Notes: generated from the sequence alone by a model not told the origin. A DNA stretch of 64,000 nucleotides from Spirosoma sordidisoli (GCF_004138325.1 NZ_SBLB01000015.1:24992-88991); one strand, 5' to 3'; positions 35,650 through 45,433 are shown, numbered from the stretch's first letter. Program-made: numbers and translations.

Positions 35650-35925
35650 ATGTATTTAACGACCGAAAAGAAACAGGAGATTTTCTCCACCTCGGGCTTT
35701 GCCAAAAGTGCAACGGACACCGGGTCGGCCGAATCCCAGATCGCGCTGTTTACGTACCGGATCAGTCATTTGACCGAGCACCTGAAAGTTCACAAGCACG
35801 ATTACGGCACCCAACTGGGTCTTTTGAAATTAGTAGGTAAACGCCGGCGTCTGCTGAACTACCTGATGAAAAAAGACATCACCCGTTACCGGGCTATTCT
35901 GGCTGCTCTGGGTCTCCGGAAATAA
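35650..35925 (+). CDS. rpsO: 30S ribosomal protein S15
   Basis: A 91-residue primary 16S rRNA-binding protein of the small subunit platform. The conserved lines GSAESQIALFTYRISHLTEHLKVHKHDYGTQLGLLKLVGKRRRLLNYL are diagnostic. The frame extends upstream to 35545 but would run through the promoter at 35601, so ATG 35650 (MYLTTEKKQEIF) is the start. It precedes pnp, the usual order, with a terminator or attenuator hairpin between. Confidence 0.97.
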   Translation: MYLTTEKKQEIFSTSGFAKSATDTGSAESQIALFTYRISHLTEHLKVHKHDYGTQLGLLKLVGKRRRLLNYLMKKDITRYRAILAALGLRK

Positions 35926-35940
35926 TTCAAGGCCACTGAT

Positions 35941-35999
35941 GAAGGGAATCTGCTCAACAACCAAGTCCGGTCGAGTAGATTCCCTCATTTTTGTTGTTT
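35941..35999 (+). terminator. Terminator/attenuator between rpsO and pnp
   Basis: GAAGGGAATCTGCTC pairs with GAGTAGATTCCCTC (one wobble) across an 18-base loop, then ATTTTTGTTGTTT. Some readthrough into pnp would fit the usual rpsO-pnp linkage. Confidence 0.7.
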
Positions 36000-36078
36000 A
36001 CTTACTGATGCGATGATTGCTGCGGTGAGAAGTTTGTTGTCTGTAAAGCTGTAAGAGGGCGTATCCAAAATCTGTTGT

Positions 36079-38205
36079 ATGTTTCAAATCACCACGCAAT
36101 CCGTTGCGCTGCCCGACGGGCGGGAAATCACCATCGAAACCGGTAAACTGGCCCGACAGGCCGACGGCGCGGTGGTTGTACGACTAGGCGACACCATGCT
36201 GTTGGCCACGGTCGTATCCAGTAAAGATGCTAAAGAAGGCGTTGACTTTCTGCCTTTATCCGTTGATTATCAAGAGAAATTTGCGTCGGCTGGCCGGATT
36301 CCGGGAAGCTTCCAGCGCCGGGAAGGCCGCCTGGGCGACCATGAAATCCTGATCAGCCGGTTGGTTGACCGGGCGTTGCGTCCAATCTTCCCCGAAGATT
36401 ACCATGCCGATACCCAGGTGATGATCACCCTGATCTCGGCCGATCCGGAAGTTCAACCCGACGCCCTGGCGGCCCTGGCCGCTTCGTCGGCCCTGGCGGT
36501 ATCCGACATCCCCTTTAACGGTCCGATCTCCGAAGTACGCGTTGCCAAAATCGATGGCGAGTACCGGATTAATCCAAAAACGGCCGATCTCTCGCGGGCA
36601 ACTATCGATCTGATCGTAGCCGCAACGGCAAAAGACATATGTATGGTAGAAGGCGAAATGAGCGAATGCTCAGAAGCCGAAGTGGTTGAAGCGCTGAAAG
36701 CGGCCCACGAAGCCATTAAAGTACAATGCCAGGCGCAGCTCGAACTGCAAACCAAAGTTGGCAAGACCGAAAAACGGCAGTATAGCCACGAAACCCACGA
36801 CGAAGAACTCCGTGCGGCCGTTCGGGCGTATTGCTACGACAAAATATACGAAGTAGCCCGCCGTCAGAATCCCAATAAAAAGAGCCGAAGCGAAGGGTTC
36901 CGCGACGTTCGTGACGAGTATCTGGCCACCTTCCCCGAAGGCAGCGAGGTAAACGTTTCGCTGGTGAAAACCTATTTCAGCGATTTGGTCTGGGAAGCGT
37001 CACGTCGGCTGGTGCTCGACGAGCGCACCCGGCTGGACGGTCGCCGTCTCGACGAAATCCGGGCTATTTCAGCGGAAGCTGGTTACCTGCCCGGGCCACA
37101 CGGTTCGGCGCTGTTTACCCGCGGAGAAACTCAATCGTTGACGACGGTAACGCTCGGTACCAAAGTAGATGAGCAGATCGTTGATCAGGCGATGCACCAG
37201 GGTTACAGCAAATTCCTGCTTCACTATAACTTTCCTGGCTTCTCGACCGGTGAGGTGAAACCTAACCGGGGTGCTGGACGTCGGGAAATCGGCCATGGTA
37301 ATCTGGCCCACCGCTCGCTGAAAAAAGTGCTGCCACCCGAAGCGGATAACCCGTATACAATCCGGATTGTATCAGATATCCTGGAGTCGAACGGGTCGTC
37401 ATCCATGGCAACCGTTTGCGCGGGTACCATGGCGCTGATGGATGCCGGCATCAAGATCAAGGCACCTGTCGCTGGTATTGCCATGGGGCTGATCTCGGAC
37501 GGTGAAAAATACGCCGTGTTGTCCGATATTCTGGGTGATGAAGATCACCTTGGGGATATGGACTTTAAAGTGACAGGTACTGAGAAAGGCATCGTTGCCT
37601 GCCAGATGGACCTGAAGGTAGATGGTCTTTCGTACGAAGTGCTGGCTCAGGCTCTGGAGCAGGCCCGTGCTGGCCGTCTGCATATCCTGGGCGAGATGAA
37701 GAAAGGCATCACCGAAGTTCGGGCCGATCTGAAACCACACGCGCCACGGGCCGTAGTGATCAAGATTGAAACGAATCAGATTGGCGCCGTTATCGGACCA
37801 GGTGGTAAGGTCGTTCAGGATATCCAGAAAGATTCGGGTGCTGTGGTGAACATCGATGAGCACGACAATGCTGGTTGGGTGAGCATCTTTGCTACCAACA
37901 AAGAAAGTATGGACCGGGCTGTTTCACGGGTGAAAGGCATTGTAGCCGTACCGGAAGTGGGCGAAACGTATGTCGGTAAAGTAAAAACCATCCAGCCCTT
38001 CGGCGCCTTTGTCGAGTTTATGCCGGGCAAGGACGGATTATTGCACATTTCTGAGATCAAGTGGGAGCGTCTGGAAACGATGGACGGTGTACTGCAGGTT
38101 GGTGAAGAAGTGACGGTAAAACTGATTGACGTAGATAAAAAGACCGGAAAATATCGTCTGTCGCGTAAAGTTCTGCTGCCCAAGCCGGAGAACAAAAACG
38201 CGTAA
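36079..38205 (+). CDS. pnp: Polyribonucleotide nucleotidyltransferase
   Basis: A 708-residue phosphorolytic 3'-5' exoribonuclease of RNA turnover. It has two RNase PH domains (about 5-230 and 315-555) with an all-alpha linker between. The second carries the active-site lines GSALFTRGETQSL and DILGDEDHLGDMDFKVTGT. A KH domain (VIGPGGKVVQDIQKDSGA) and a C-terminal S1 domain (GETYVGKVKTIQPFGAFVEFMPGKDGLLHISEI) follow. Length is family-normal. It lies downstream of rpsO and upstream of the primary sigma factor gene. Confidence 0.98.
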   Translation: MFQITTQSVALPDGREITIETGKLARQADGAVVVRLGDTMLLATVVSSKDAKEGVDFLPLSVDYQEKFASAGRIPGSFQRREGRLGDHEILISRLVDRALRPIFPEDYHADTQVMITLISADPEVQPDALAALAASSALAVSDIPFNGPISEVRVAKIDGEYRINPKTADLSRATIDLIVAATAKDICMVEGEMSECSEAEVVEALKAAHEAIKVQCQAQLELQTKVGKTEKRQYSHETHDEELRAAVRAYCYDKIYEVARRQNPNKKSRSEGFRDVRDEYLATFPEGSEVNVSLVKTYFSDLVWEASRRLVLDERTRLDGRRLDEIRAISAEAGYLPGPHGSALFTRGETQSLTTVTLGTKVDEQIVDQAMHQGYSKFLLHYNFPGFSTGEVKPNRGAGRREIGHGNLAHRSLKKVLPPEADNPYTIRIVSDILESNGSSSMATVCAGTMALMDAGIKIKAPVAGIAMGLISDGEKYAVLSDILGDEDHLGDMDFKVTGTEKGIVACQMDLKVDGLSYEVLAQALEQARAGRLHILGEMKKGITEVRADLKPHAPRAVVIKIETNQIGAVIGPGGKVVQDIQKDSGAVVNIDEHDNAGWVSIFATNKESMDRAVSRVKGIVAVPEVGETYVGKVKTIQPFGAFVEFMPGKDGLLHISEIKWERLETMDGVLQVGEEVTVKLIDVDKKTGKYRLSRKVLLPKPENKNA

Positions 38206-38238
38206 GCCTTTGTTACTTTTTTGTGTAATGCAGCGTCG

Positions 38239-38246
38239 TACGTTTG
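38239..38246 (+). promoter_or_regulatory. Bacteroidota -7 element of the sigma factor gene
   Basis: TACGTTTG 34 bases before ATG 38280, with TTTTTTG at 38217-38223 as a -33 candidate. Confidence 0.55.
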
Positions 38247-38279
38247 CGTTATACAGTCACCCCACCCGGGCAACGTATC

Positions 38280-39143
38280 ATGAGACAGCTAAAAATTTCA
38301 AAACAGATTACCAACCGCGAGAGCCAGTCGTTAGACAAGTACTTGCAGGAAATTGGTAAAGTAGACCTGCTTACACCCGACGAGGAGGTAACGCTGGCCC
38401 AGAAGATTCGCGAGGGAGACCAACTTTCGCTCGAACGACTGACGAAAGCCAACCTACGCTTTGTGGTGTCGGTGGCTAAGCAATATCAGAACCAGGGACT
38501 TTCGCTGGGCGATCTGATTAACGAAGGTAATTTAGGACTTATCAAAGCTGCCCAGCGTTTCGACGAAACACGAGGGTTCAAGTTTATTTCCTACGCGGTT
38601 TGGTGGATCCGTCAGTCTATTCTGCAGGCGCTGGCCGAACAGTCCCGGATTGTACGGTTGCCGCTGAACCGGGTCGGTTCGCTGAACAAAATCTCGAAAA
38701 CGTTCTCTGACCTCGAGCAGAAGTTTGAGCGTGAGCCGTCGCCCGAAGAGCTGGCAGCTGTGCTGGAGATTTCGGCCGCCGAGGTAGTTGACACCCTGAA
38801 GATATCAGGTCGTCATGTATCGATGGATGCGCCGTTTGTACAGGGTGAAGAAAACAGCCTGCTCGACGTACTTGAGAACGATGGCGAAGACAAGCCTGAT
38901 TCGGGCCTGATCAACGATTCGCTCCGGAAAGAAGTGCAACGGGCTCTTTCGACACTGACCCAGCGCGAAGCGGATGTGATTACGCTTTACTTTGGACTCA
39001 ATGGTGAGCATGCCATGACGCTCGAAGAAATAGGCGAGAAGTTCAACCTGACCCGGGAGCGGGTTCGTCAGATTAAAGAGAAAGCGATTCGCCGGTTACG
39101 TCATACATCGCGTTCAAAGGCGCTGAAAACGTATCTTGGCTAG
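38280..39143 (+). CDS. rpoD: RNA polymerase primary sigma factor (RpoD/SigA type)
   Basis: A 287-residue sigma70 protein of the short form used by Bacteroidota, lacking region 1.1. Region 1.2 includes SLDKYLQEIGKVDLLTPDEEVTLAQKI. Region 2 carries GDLINEGNLGLIKAAQRFDETRGFKFISYAVWWIRQSI. Region 4 ends in MTLEEIGEKFNLTRERVRQIKEKAIRRLRH, the -35/-33 recognition helix. It recognises the TTTG/TAnnTTTG promoters noted through this window. ATG 38280 is chosen over the in-frame extension to 38244, which would overlap the -7 element at 38239. Confidence 0.96.
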   Translation: MRQLKISKQITNRESQSLDKYLQEIGKVDLLTPDEEVTLAQKIREGDQLSLERLTKANLRFVVSVAKQYQNQGLSLGDLINEGNLGLIKAAQRFDETRGFKFISYAVWWIRQSILQALAEQSRIVRLPLNRVGSLNKISKTFSDLEQKFEREPSPEELAAVLEISAAEVVDTLKISGRHVSMDAPFVQGEENSLLDVLENDGEDKPDSGLINDSLRKEVQRALSTLTQREADVITLYFGLNGEHAMTLEEIGEKFNLTRERVRQIKEKAIRRLRHTSRSKALKTYLG

Positions 39144-39160
39144 TTACGAGCTAGCGTAAC

Positions 39161-39205
39161 AAAAGCAACAATGCCTTCGTCCCGGACGAAGGCATTGTTG
39201 CTTTT
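39161..39205 (+). terminator. Terminator after the sigma factor gene
   Basis: A perfect 21-base inverted repeat (arms 39161-39181 and 39185-39205) with a CCG loop, ending in TTTT. Confidence 0.85.
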
Positions 39206-39226
39206 ACTGAAAATCAATTAGAGTTG

Positions 39227-39278
39227 CCCCTAACAAAAAGAGAGAAATTCGCAGGAATTTCTCTCTTTTTGTTAGGGG
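39227..39278 (-). terminator. Terminator after the HU-SPOR gene
   Basis: A perfect 24-base inverted repeat (39227-39250 and 39255-39278) with a GCAG loop, 11 bases past the minus-strand gene stop. Confidence 0.8.
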
Positions 39279-39288
39279 GTATGTACTG

Positions 39289-40410
39289 TTAATTTTTCAA
39301 GATCCAGGCGGTGGTACCGGCCAGTTCCGTAATAGCGGTAGCGCTGGCTACTGCTTCGGCCCGATCGGCAGAACCCGAGGCTGCCACTTTATAAAGCTGG
39401 CCTTTAGCGGCAGGCATAATGATGAAAGCGTCTACATACCCGGCTTTGCGTAACTGACGACGAAGCCGAAGCGCATTCCGTTTGCTGGCAAAGCTACCGG
39501 CAATGACGGTGAAGTGCGGACCTGTACGAACCGGCTTGGCAGCTACTTCGACAGGTTGTTTACTAACCGTAGGCGTGGCAGCTGGCTGTGTAGCGGGTTC
39601 CGCTTTGGCGACCGGCTTCGCCACAGGGGCTACATCGGCTGGCAGGTTCACTTCAGGTTTTGCGGCTGTCGCTGATGGGTTCGGAACGGCTTTCTCTACA
39701 ACAACTACTTTAGAAGACTCAGTATTGGGGGCTGATTTGGAAAACCAGTTGTCAGGGATGCGGAACAGATTGGCCGGGTCAACGCTACTTTGCTGAGGCT
39801 GACCTGGCTTGATGACCGAGAAATAACTAACGAGTCCTAACGAGCCGACCAGTAGCGTGGCTGCTGCAATGCGCCAGTAGGGGCGGGCCGGGCGCAGGGG
39901 CGTCAGGGTAGCCTCTTCATCGCGAACGAGAACGGGCCCGGCAGCCGTAACCGGAACCGCTTCGATGGACGGCTGGGGCTGGAGTTGACGATTGATGGCT
40001 GTTGCCGAGATGGCACTCATTCCGTACGCTTCGCCGAAGAAGTTATGGCGCAGGTTTGGTTCAAACTGTAACCGGCCCTCGTCATTATGACTGAATGACC
40101 CAATACCGTCCAGTTCGAACCGGTCGGTTAACTCGACCTGACTGCGCAGCTCGCTAACAAACTGACTGATATGGCGTTGGGCCAGTTCACGAGTAACCGG
40201 CTCGTGGAGCATGATGTAGTTGGCCAGAATACCATCGTCCAGACGAAGTGCTTCGTTGAAAGCAACCCGCTTGCGGGGAGGTAAAAACAGACCACTCTCT
40301 TCCGTAAATGAGGCTGGTTGGTAATGGGTCAGAAAGGCTCCCAGTTCAGGTACAACCACACAGTCGTACTGATAAAGAAGCTTTTTGAGGTACTCATTAA
40401 CGGATGCCAT
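39289..40410 (-). CDS. HU-CCDC81-like domain, transmembrane helix, SPOR domain protein
   Basis: About 373 residues with three parts. Residues 1-130 resemble the tandem HU-CCDC81 domains of Bacteroidota (MASVNEYLKKLLYQYDCVVVPELGAFLTHYQPASF, then VTRELAQRHISQFVSEL and LDGIGSFSHNDEGRLQFEPN). A single hydrophobic helix follows (AAATLLVGSLGLVSYFSVI, about 173-191), then a Pro/Ala/Lys linker. The last 75 residues form a SPOR domain (FTVIAGSFASKRNALRLRRQLRKAGY), which binds glycan strands denuded of peptides at division sites. So a DNA-binding-like half faces the cytoplasm and a peptidoglycan-binding half the periplasm. It is the last gene of the operon starting at 45240. Confidence 0.85.
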   Translation of the reverse strand: MASVNEYLKKLLYQYDCVVVPELGAFLTHYQPASFTEESGLFLPPRKRVAFNEALRLDDGILANYIMLHEPVTRELAQRHISQFVSELRSQVELTDRFELDGIGSFSHNDEGRLQFEPNLRHNFFGEAYGMSAISATAINRQLQPQPSIEAVPVTAAGPVLVRDEEATLTPLRPARPYWRIAAATLLVGSLGLVSYFSVIKPGQPQQSSVDPANLFRIPDNWFSKSAPNTESSKVVVVEKAVPNPSATAAKPEVNLPADVAPVAKPVAKAEPATQPAATPTVSKQPVEVAAKPVRTGPHFTVIAGSFASKRNALRLRRQLRKAGYVDAFIIMPAAKGQLYKVAASGSADRAEAVASATAITELAGTTAWILKN

Positions 40411-40426
40411 AGTGTCAGGGGCAGGA

Positions 40427-42109
40427 TTAGAACGAATAACTGATTCCTCCGAGAAAGTTAAGGCCTTGTACCTGATAATACAAATATCGCTGGTACTGCT
40501 GGCCAAAGATATTATTTAACGCGACAAAAGCCGAAACCTGCTTACCCAGGAAATAATCGATCTTGACGTTGGCATCATAGATCGGTTCGAGCGTGTAGGT
40601 AAGGTTAGAGGTGAAGTTTTTATTCTTGATCCCTTCGTAGAAATACAGGTCGGCCGTGATAAATAATTTTTTGTTCAGCACGTAGGAGTTAGTCCAGGTA
40701 GCGGCAACGCGCGGGCGGCCCCAGGCTTCGTCGAGCCGCTCAAGACCGTAGCGAAAGAAATCGCCCCGAAGCGACGAGCGGAACTTGTCTTTCTGGGCAT
40801 AGGCCAGTTGAGCCGAAATGGTCAGTACTCTCGACACTCCACCATCGTAGAGAATAAAAAATTTGGTAGTGTCGGGAATGCTGTTGTTAAAGGTAGAGAA
40901 ATTCCGGTAGCTGGCATAGGAAACCTTGCCTTCATAGGAGAAGCCTCCCCCCAGATTTCCTTTCGAGCCGCCGTAAATGTCCAGTGACTTAACCGTGTTG
41001 GCCAGCAGTACTTCCGGAGCGAGCCATCGGTTCTCAGTCAGGAACGAGCGCAGGGTATTTCGGTTGATATCCCCGTCGACCCCAGCAAAGAAATGGATGT
41101 TTCCCGTTGGCACAACATCAATATCAAGGACAGGAAACGCCCGCGTGCTGTTGATCGACTGTCGTTTATCGGTCTCGTTAACGGCGTTGATCCCCGCCGT
41201 GACGGTCAGAAATGACGAGCTGTATTTAAAGGTGGGCTTTACCCGGAACAGATTCCGGTTGTCGACGATAGGGCCGTCAGAACGCTGGGTCACGTAAGCG
41301 TCAGCGGCCACCAGTGCAAAAACGTTGTCTGTAATACCAAGCGACGCGTTGAAGTTAGTGCCCCAGTCCGTCTCAGCCGCGTTGAACCGGTCGCGCAGGG
41401 AGGTGATACCGGTTTTCAGCGAGTAGTCGATTGCATTCTCAGCATTGGCGTTCTCGATACCAAGCCGGAAGTTGAGTGTATTCAGTCGCTGCCGGATCCG
41501 GTCCGGGTTGAAGTCGGGCCGGGCCGCGTACTCACGGCTATAGCCATAAAAACCGTAGGCGTTTCGGTCGAAACCCAGATCGGCCTGAAACTTAAACGCA
41601 TCGGTCAGGTATTTGCCCGTTACGTTCAGGCGGGTATCGGCCTGCGCTGAATTTTTACCGTCGACGGGGCCGATGCCGGACGACAAATGGCGGGCCGAGG
41701 CTTCGAGCGACAGGTTCGACAGGTTGTTTAGCCCTACGAAGCCTTCACCAAAAAATGAGCTGTAGTTACCGGCCCCCAGCTTTACGTAGTTATCATAAGC
41801 CGGATTTTCGTCAGGAGCGGTAGTGGCCGGGGCTAACACGCCGGGTGTGATCCGGGGATCGCCAACGGTCAGTTTTCGATCTTCAAATTCGTACGTCAGC
41901 TTACGCTGTTCGGTAGACGGCTTTACCGAAGGAATTTTGTTAAAGAGCCGGTTGGCCGGAGGAAGCTCAATCTTCCGGCTTTTTTCTACGGTTATTTCCT
42001 GGTTATCGATCTCGCCTTCCTTTACGGGTCGGGTTGGCCGGGGCTGCTGTGCTAACACGGCCGCAGAGACGAAGAGCAGGGGGAGGGTATGTAAGGGACG
42101 TACAGTCAT
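40427..42109 (-). CDS. Outer-membrane beta-barrel protein of the TPR/HU-SPOR operon
   Basis: About 560 residues. ATG 42109 (MTVRPLHTLPLLFVSAAVLAQQ) gives a clean signal peptide; the frame extends to 42202 but those residues carry no signal. The mature N-terminus has a Pro/Lys-rich linker with VEKSRKIELPPANRLFNKIPS. Then comes a strand-rich barrel (GNLGGGFSYEGKVSYASYRNFSTFNN) ending in LNFLGGISYSF with the terminal Phe required for barrel assembly. It resembles a TonB-receptor barrel without a recognisable plug or TonB box. It lies between the TPR gene and the HU-SPOR gene, 16 bases from the latter. Confidence 0.75.
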   Translation of the reverse strand: MTVRPLHTLPLLFVSAAVLAQQPRPTRPVKEGEIDNQEITVEKSRKIELPPANRLFNKIPSVKPSTEQRKLTYEFEDRKLTVGDPRITPGVLAPATTAPDENPAYDNYVKLGAGNYSSFFGEGFVGLNNLSNLSLEASARHLSSGIGPVDGKNSAQADTRLNVTGKYLTDAFKFQADLGFDRNAYGFYGYSREYAARPDFNPDRIRQRLNTLNFRLGIENANAENAIDYSLKTGITSLRDRFNAAETDWGTNFNASLGITDNVFALVAADAYVTQRSDGPIVDNRNLFRVKPTFKYSSSFLTVTAGINAVNETDKRQSINSTRAFPVLDIDVVPTGNIHFFAGVDGDINRNTLRSFLTENRWLAPEVLLANTVKSLDIYGGSKGNLGGGFSYEGKVSYASYRNFSTFNNSIPDTTKFFILYDGGVSRVLTISAQLAYAQKDKFRSSLRGDFFRYGLERLDEAWGRPRVAATWTNSYVLNKKLFITADLYFYEGIKNKNFTSNLTYTLEPIYDANVKIDYFLGKQVSAFVALNNIFGQQYQRYLYYQVQGLNFLGGISYSF

Positions 42110-42201
42110 AAGGGATGCACGATAAACTGACAAGGCTAAACGATGAATGATACCGTGGGCAGGGCCTGGGTCGATGCCTCGTTTAGCTGCTTCGTTCATC
42201 A

Positions 42202-45200
42202 TTAATTTTTGCTGTCGAGCGTGGCTAGTTTCTGTTTGGCTTCAGCGACGATGGTTTGGTCGGATGAGTTTTCGATAATGGAGTTGAGCACGGCTTTGGC
42301 CTGAGCGGTTTCTTCCAGGGCTACATTGTTATCGGCAACCAGCATGAATGCTTTTCCTTTCCAGTATTCAAAATCGCCAAACTGTTCGTTGAACTTCAGC
42401 AGCGAAGCAATGGACTCTTTGTACTTCTTCTGTTTATAGAGAATATCGCCGAGGTAGTACAGCGCTTCAGCTCCGTTGACATCTTTGCCCAGGGCTATGG
42501 TTTTATCCAGTTCGGTTTGGGCCGTCTTGTAGTCGCCTTTGGCGAACGCCACTTTACCAAGCATCAGCTGAGCCCGGTTTTGCGCACCCGGCACAACGTT
42601 ACCGCCCGTAACGACGTCGCGGGCAATGGCAGCGGCTGAATCAGGCTTTGGCATGGCAAAGTACGTATCCATCAGCCCCAGCTGGGCCGTTACCTGAGCG
42701 GCTTTATCGTCGGCTTTGCTGATAATCAGCTGGTAGTTACGAATAGCGCGCGGGTAGTTTTTCTGCTGGGTCTCCAGCTCGGCCGCCCGGGTGGCTGCCC
42801 GAACCAGGAAGCTGGACCGGTTATCGGTAATAATCTGGTTAAAGTAACGCAGAGCGTTGGTTGCATCGTCGGTTTGCCGGTACGATTCGGCCAGATAATA
42901 CCGGGCTTCGTTCAGGTTAGGACTGGCTGGGTACTCCTGCAGGAACGCGATGAACGACTGGATAGCCTGCGCATATTTCTCGTTGGCGTATATGTTACGG
43001 GCGTTTTCGAACTGCACCCGCTCCACATCTGTACTCCCCGGGTTGCTCTTTTTATACTGCCCCAGCACCTGCGAGAACTCCTCGGGTCGACCGGCGTCGT
43101 TGAGCGTATTCTGAATACCCAGTAAAGCACTTTGAGCCTGCTCGGAGTCGCCGTAATTGTCCAGAATTCGTTTGTAATCCGCTACGGCGGGGTCGTACTG
43201 TTGCAGGTTACCGTAAGCAATAGCCCGTTTCAAGAGCGCAGCCGGCACCAGTTTGCTATTGGGTTTACCGTCGATAAGCTTCGAGAAACCACGAATAGCT
43301 ACCTGATAGGCGCCTTTTTCAAAATCTACGTTGGCCGTCTGGAACAAGCTCTCGTCAACGAATCGCGAGTTGGGAAACTGACGCTGTACCTGGTCGAACT
43401 GCGCCTTGGCTTCGGCATCCCGACCTACATAGCTGAGAATGACTGCTTTCTGGTAAGCCGCGTAATCTTTGTCCGGGGCGTTACGGGCGATGGCCTGATC
43501 GTAATATCGCATGGCATTCTCGTACTGCTTGCCGGCAAAATAAGCGTCGGCCAGCCGGATCGTGGCGTCCAGTACCTGTGCCTGCTCGTCATTGTCGGCT
43601 TTCCGGCTCACGAAGTCACGGAAGTAGGGTAGGGCCCGGGCGTAGTCTTTCTTATTGTAATAGGCGTAACCCAGCGCATACAGGCTTTTGGACGCATACT
43701 CACCCGCTCCTTTGGCAATACTGGCATATAACGGAATCGCTGTATCGTATTGTTTCCCCGCTGAATAGGCCTCCGCTTTCCAGAACTGAGCCGCCTGCTG
43801 CAGCGCATTATCGACCGGATACCGGAGCGATTTGTCGAGGTTGGCTACCGCCTGGGGGTACCGCTCGGCGTTGAACTCATTGACACCCTGATTATAGGTC
43901 AGGCGCTGGTACGTTGTATTGATCCTGGGAGTCCGGCGTTTCAGTCCTTCAATGTACGCGATAGCCGCCGGGTAATTGTTGGATGCGAAATAGGCTTCGC
44001 CCACCAGCTCGTTGGCTTCGTTCTCAAACTTGCTGTCGGGATACTGTTTCAGGAACGCTGTGAGTTCCTTTACGGCATCGGCGCCGTTGTTCTGATCAAC
44101 GAGCAGCTTGGCATGATTGAACCGCGCTTCTTCCTGAATATCCCGATTGAACGACAGCCGTCCGGCCTGATCAAAGGCGTTGAGGGCGTAGGTAGGATTC
44201 TGTGTCTGGAGATAGCTTACCCCAAGGGTATAGGCGGCATACTGGGCGGTTGTGTCTTTCCCCGTTGCCAGCGATTTCAACTGGGTGATGGCATCAGGAT
44301 AGGCCCCCGTCCGGAAGAGCGACTGTCCGTAACGGAACCGTACGGCCCCCGGTGCTTTGGCTCCCGCAGCGGCTATGTATTGCTTATAATAGGGGATAGC
44401 CTTCGCGAACTGATTTTGCTGGTAATAGACTTCGGCCGTAAACAGCGCTACTTCGCTCAGGCCCGCCCCGTTTGAGCGCCGGAGCAGGGGCTCAGTATAG
44501 GCCAGCAGGTCGTCGAACCGGCGTTGTCGGTAGAGAGCCTGCGCAATCCAGTTAGGCACCTGGTTTTGATAGATCGGATTGGTTTCAACGCGCCGGAAAT
44601 CGGCCACGGCTTCGTTGAAGTTCCGATTCCGGAAGTTGATAACCCCGGCATAGTAGGAAGCCGCGGGAGCGTCGGTCGAGTTGGGGTCGAGTTTTACCTC
44701 ATTCAGCAAAGGCAATGCCCGCTGCAGATCCTGGGTGTTGTAATAAGATAACGCCAGCTGATATTTATACCGGCTGTTGTTTCCACCCTGAGCAACCGCT
44801 TTCTCAAGAAAGCCAATGGCTTTGGTGTAATCTTCACGGGCAAAATAATAGGAGCCGAGGTCGCCGTAGAGCTGACTGGCTTTAGGATGGGCGCTATGGT
44901 TTTTGACGAAGCGATCGACCAGCAGTTCGGCACCGGGCTCATCGACATACAAGCTGGTCAGCGCGATGTAGTATTCGGCATCGACGGCATTCTGATCGTT
45001 GGTGTTGAGCAGCGTACTGGCGCCCTGGCCCCGGCGGGGTTCGAGATACTGCCGAAACTCATACCGGGCTGCGGCATAGTTACTGCGTTCGAAAAGTTCG
45101 AGACCGTTGCGGTAATGGTAATCGGGTTCCTGGTAACTCTGGGTTCGCTGGGCCAGCGCCGACAGCGTAGTAAACAGCCCAAAAGTCAGCAGACAGAGTT

Positions 45201-45240
45201 GTCGACAGCGCTGACGGGATTGGGAAGGATGATGGGGCAT
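42202..45240 (-). CDS. Tetratricopeptide-repeat protein, secreted or periplasmic
   Basis: A 1012-residue protein with a signal peptide (LLTFGLFTTLSALAQ) followed by about twenty TPR helix pairs. Clear copies include YTKAIGFLEKAVAQGGNNSRYKYQLALSYYN, FAKAIPYYKQYIAAAG and YKESIASLLKFNEQFGDFEYWKGKAFMLV. TPR arrays serve as protein-binding scaffolds, here probably in the periplasm. It is the first gene of a three-gene minus-strand operon with a barrel protein and an HU-SPOR protein. It ends 92 bases before the barrel's likely start, with no terminator between. Confidence 0.9.
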   Translation of the reverse strand: MPHHPSQSRQRCRQLCLLTFGLFTTLSALAQRTQSYQEPDYHYRNGLELFERSNYAAARYEFRQYLEPRRGQGASTLLNTNDQNAVDAEYYIALTSLYVDEPGAELLVDRFVKNHSAHPKASQLYGDLGSYYFAREDYTKAIGFLEKAVAQGGNNSRYKYQLALSYYNTQDLQRALPLLNEVKLDPNSTDAPAASYYAGVINFRNRNFNEAVADFRRVETNPIYQNQVPNWIAQALYRQRRFDDLLAYTEPLLRRSNGAGLSEVALFTAEVYYQQNQFAKAIPYYKQYIAAAGAKAPGAVRFRYGQSLFRTGAYPDAITQLKSLATGKDTTAQYAAYTLGVSYLQTQNPTYALNAFDQAGRLSFNRDIQEEARFNHAKLLVDQNNGADAVKELTAFLKQYPDSKFENEANELVGEAYFASNNYPAAIAYIEGLKRRTPRINTTYQRLTYNQGVNEFNAERYPQAVANLDKSLRYPVDNALQQAAQFWKAEAYSAGKQYDTAIPLYASIAKGAGEYASKSLYALGYAYYNKKDYARALPYFRDFVSRKADNDEQAQVLDATIRLADAYFAGKQYENAMRYYDQAIARNAPDKDYAAYQKAVILSYVGRDAEAKAQFDQVQRQFPNSRFVDESLFQTANVDFEKGAYQVAIRGFSKLIDGKPNSKLVPAALLKRAIAYGNLQQYDPAVADYKRILDNYGDSEQAQSALLGIQNTLNDAGRPEEFSQVLGQYKKSNPGSTDVERVQFENARNIYANEKYAQAIQSFIAFLQEYPASPNLNEARYYLAESYRQTDDATNALRYFNQIITDNRSSFLVRAATRAAELETQQKNYPRAIRNYQLIISKADDKAAQVTAQLGLMDTYFAMPKPDSAAAIARDVVTGGNVVPGAQNRAQLMLGKVAFAKGDYKTAQTELDKTIALGKDVNGAEALYYLGDILYKQKKYKESIASLLKFNEQFGDFEYWKGKAFMLVADNNVALEETAQAKAVLNSIIENSSDQTIVAEAKQKLATLDSKN

Positions 45241-45433
45241 AGTTGATTGTTGCTAAAATTAGTACCCGGAAAGACGCAGCCCGCAGGAATCATTGGGAGC
45301 GCTCCGTGTATGTCTAATGTTCCCGGCAAGGGGTTTTGTAACGGTTATTTCACCCAGAACGTCGTAACTTCGCCGACAAAATGACAAAGTTCAATTCAAT
45401 CTGGACAAAAAACGAAGGTATTCCCGTTTCCGT

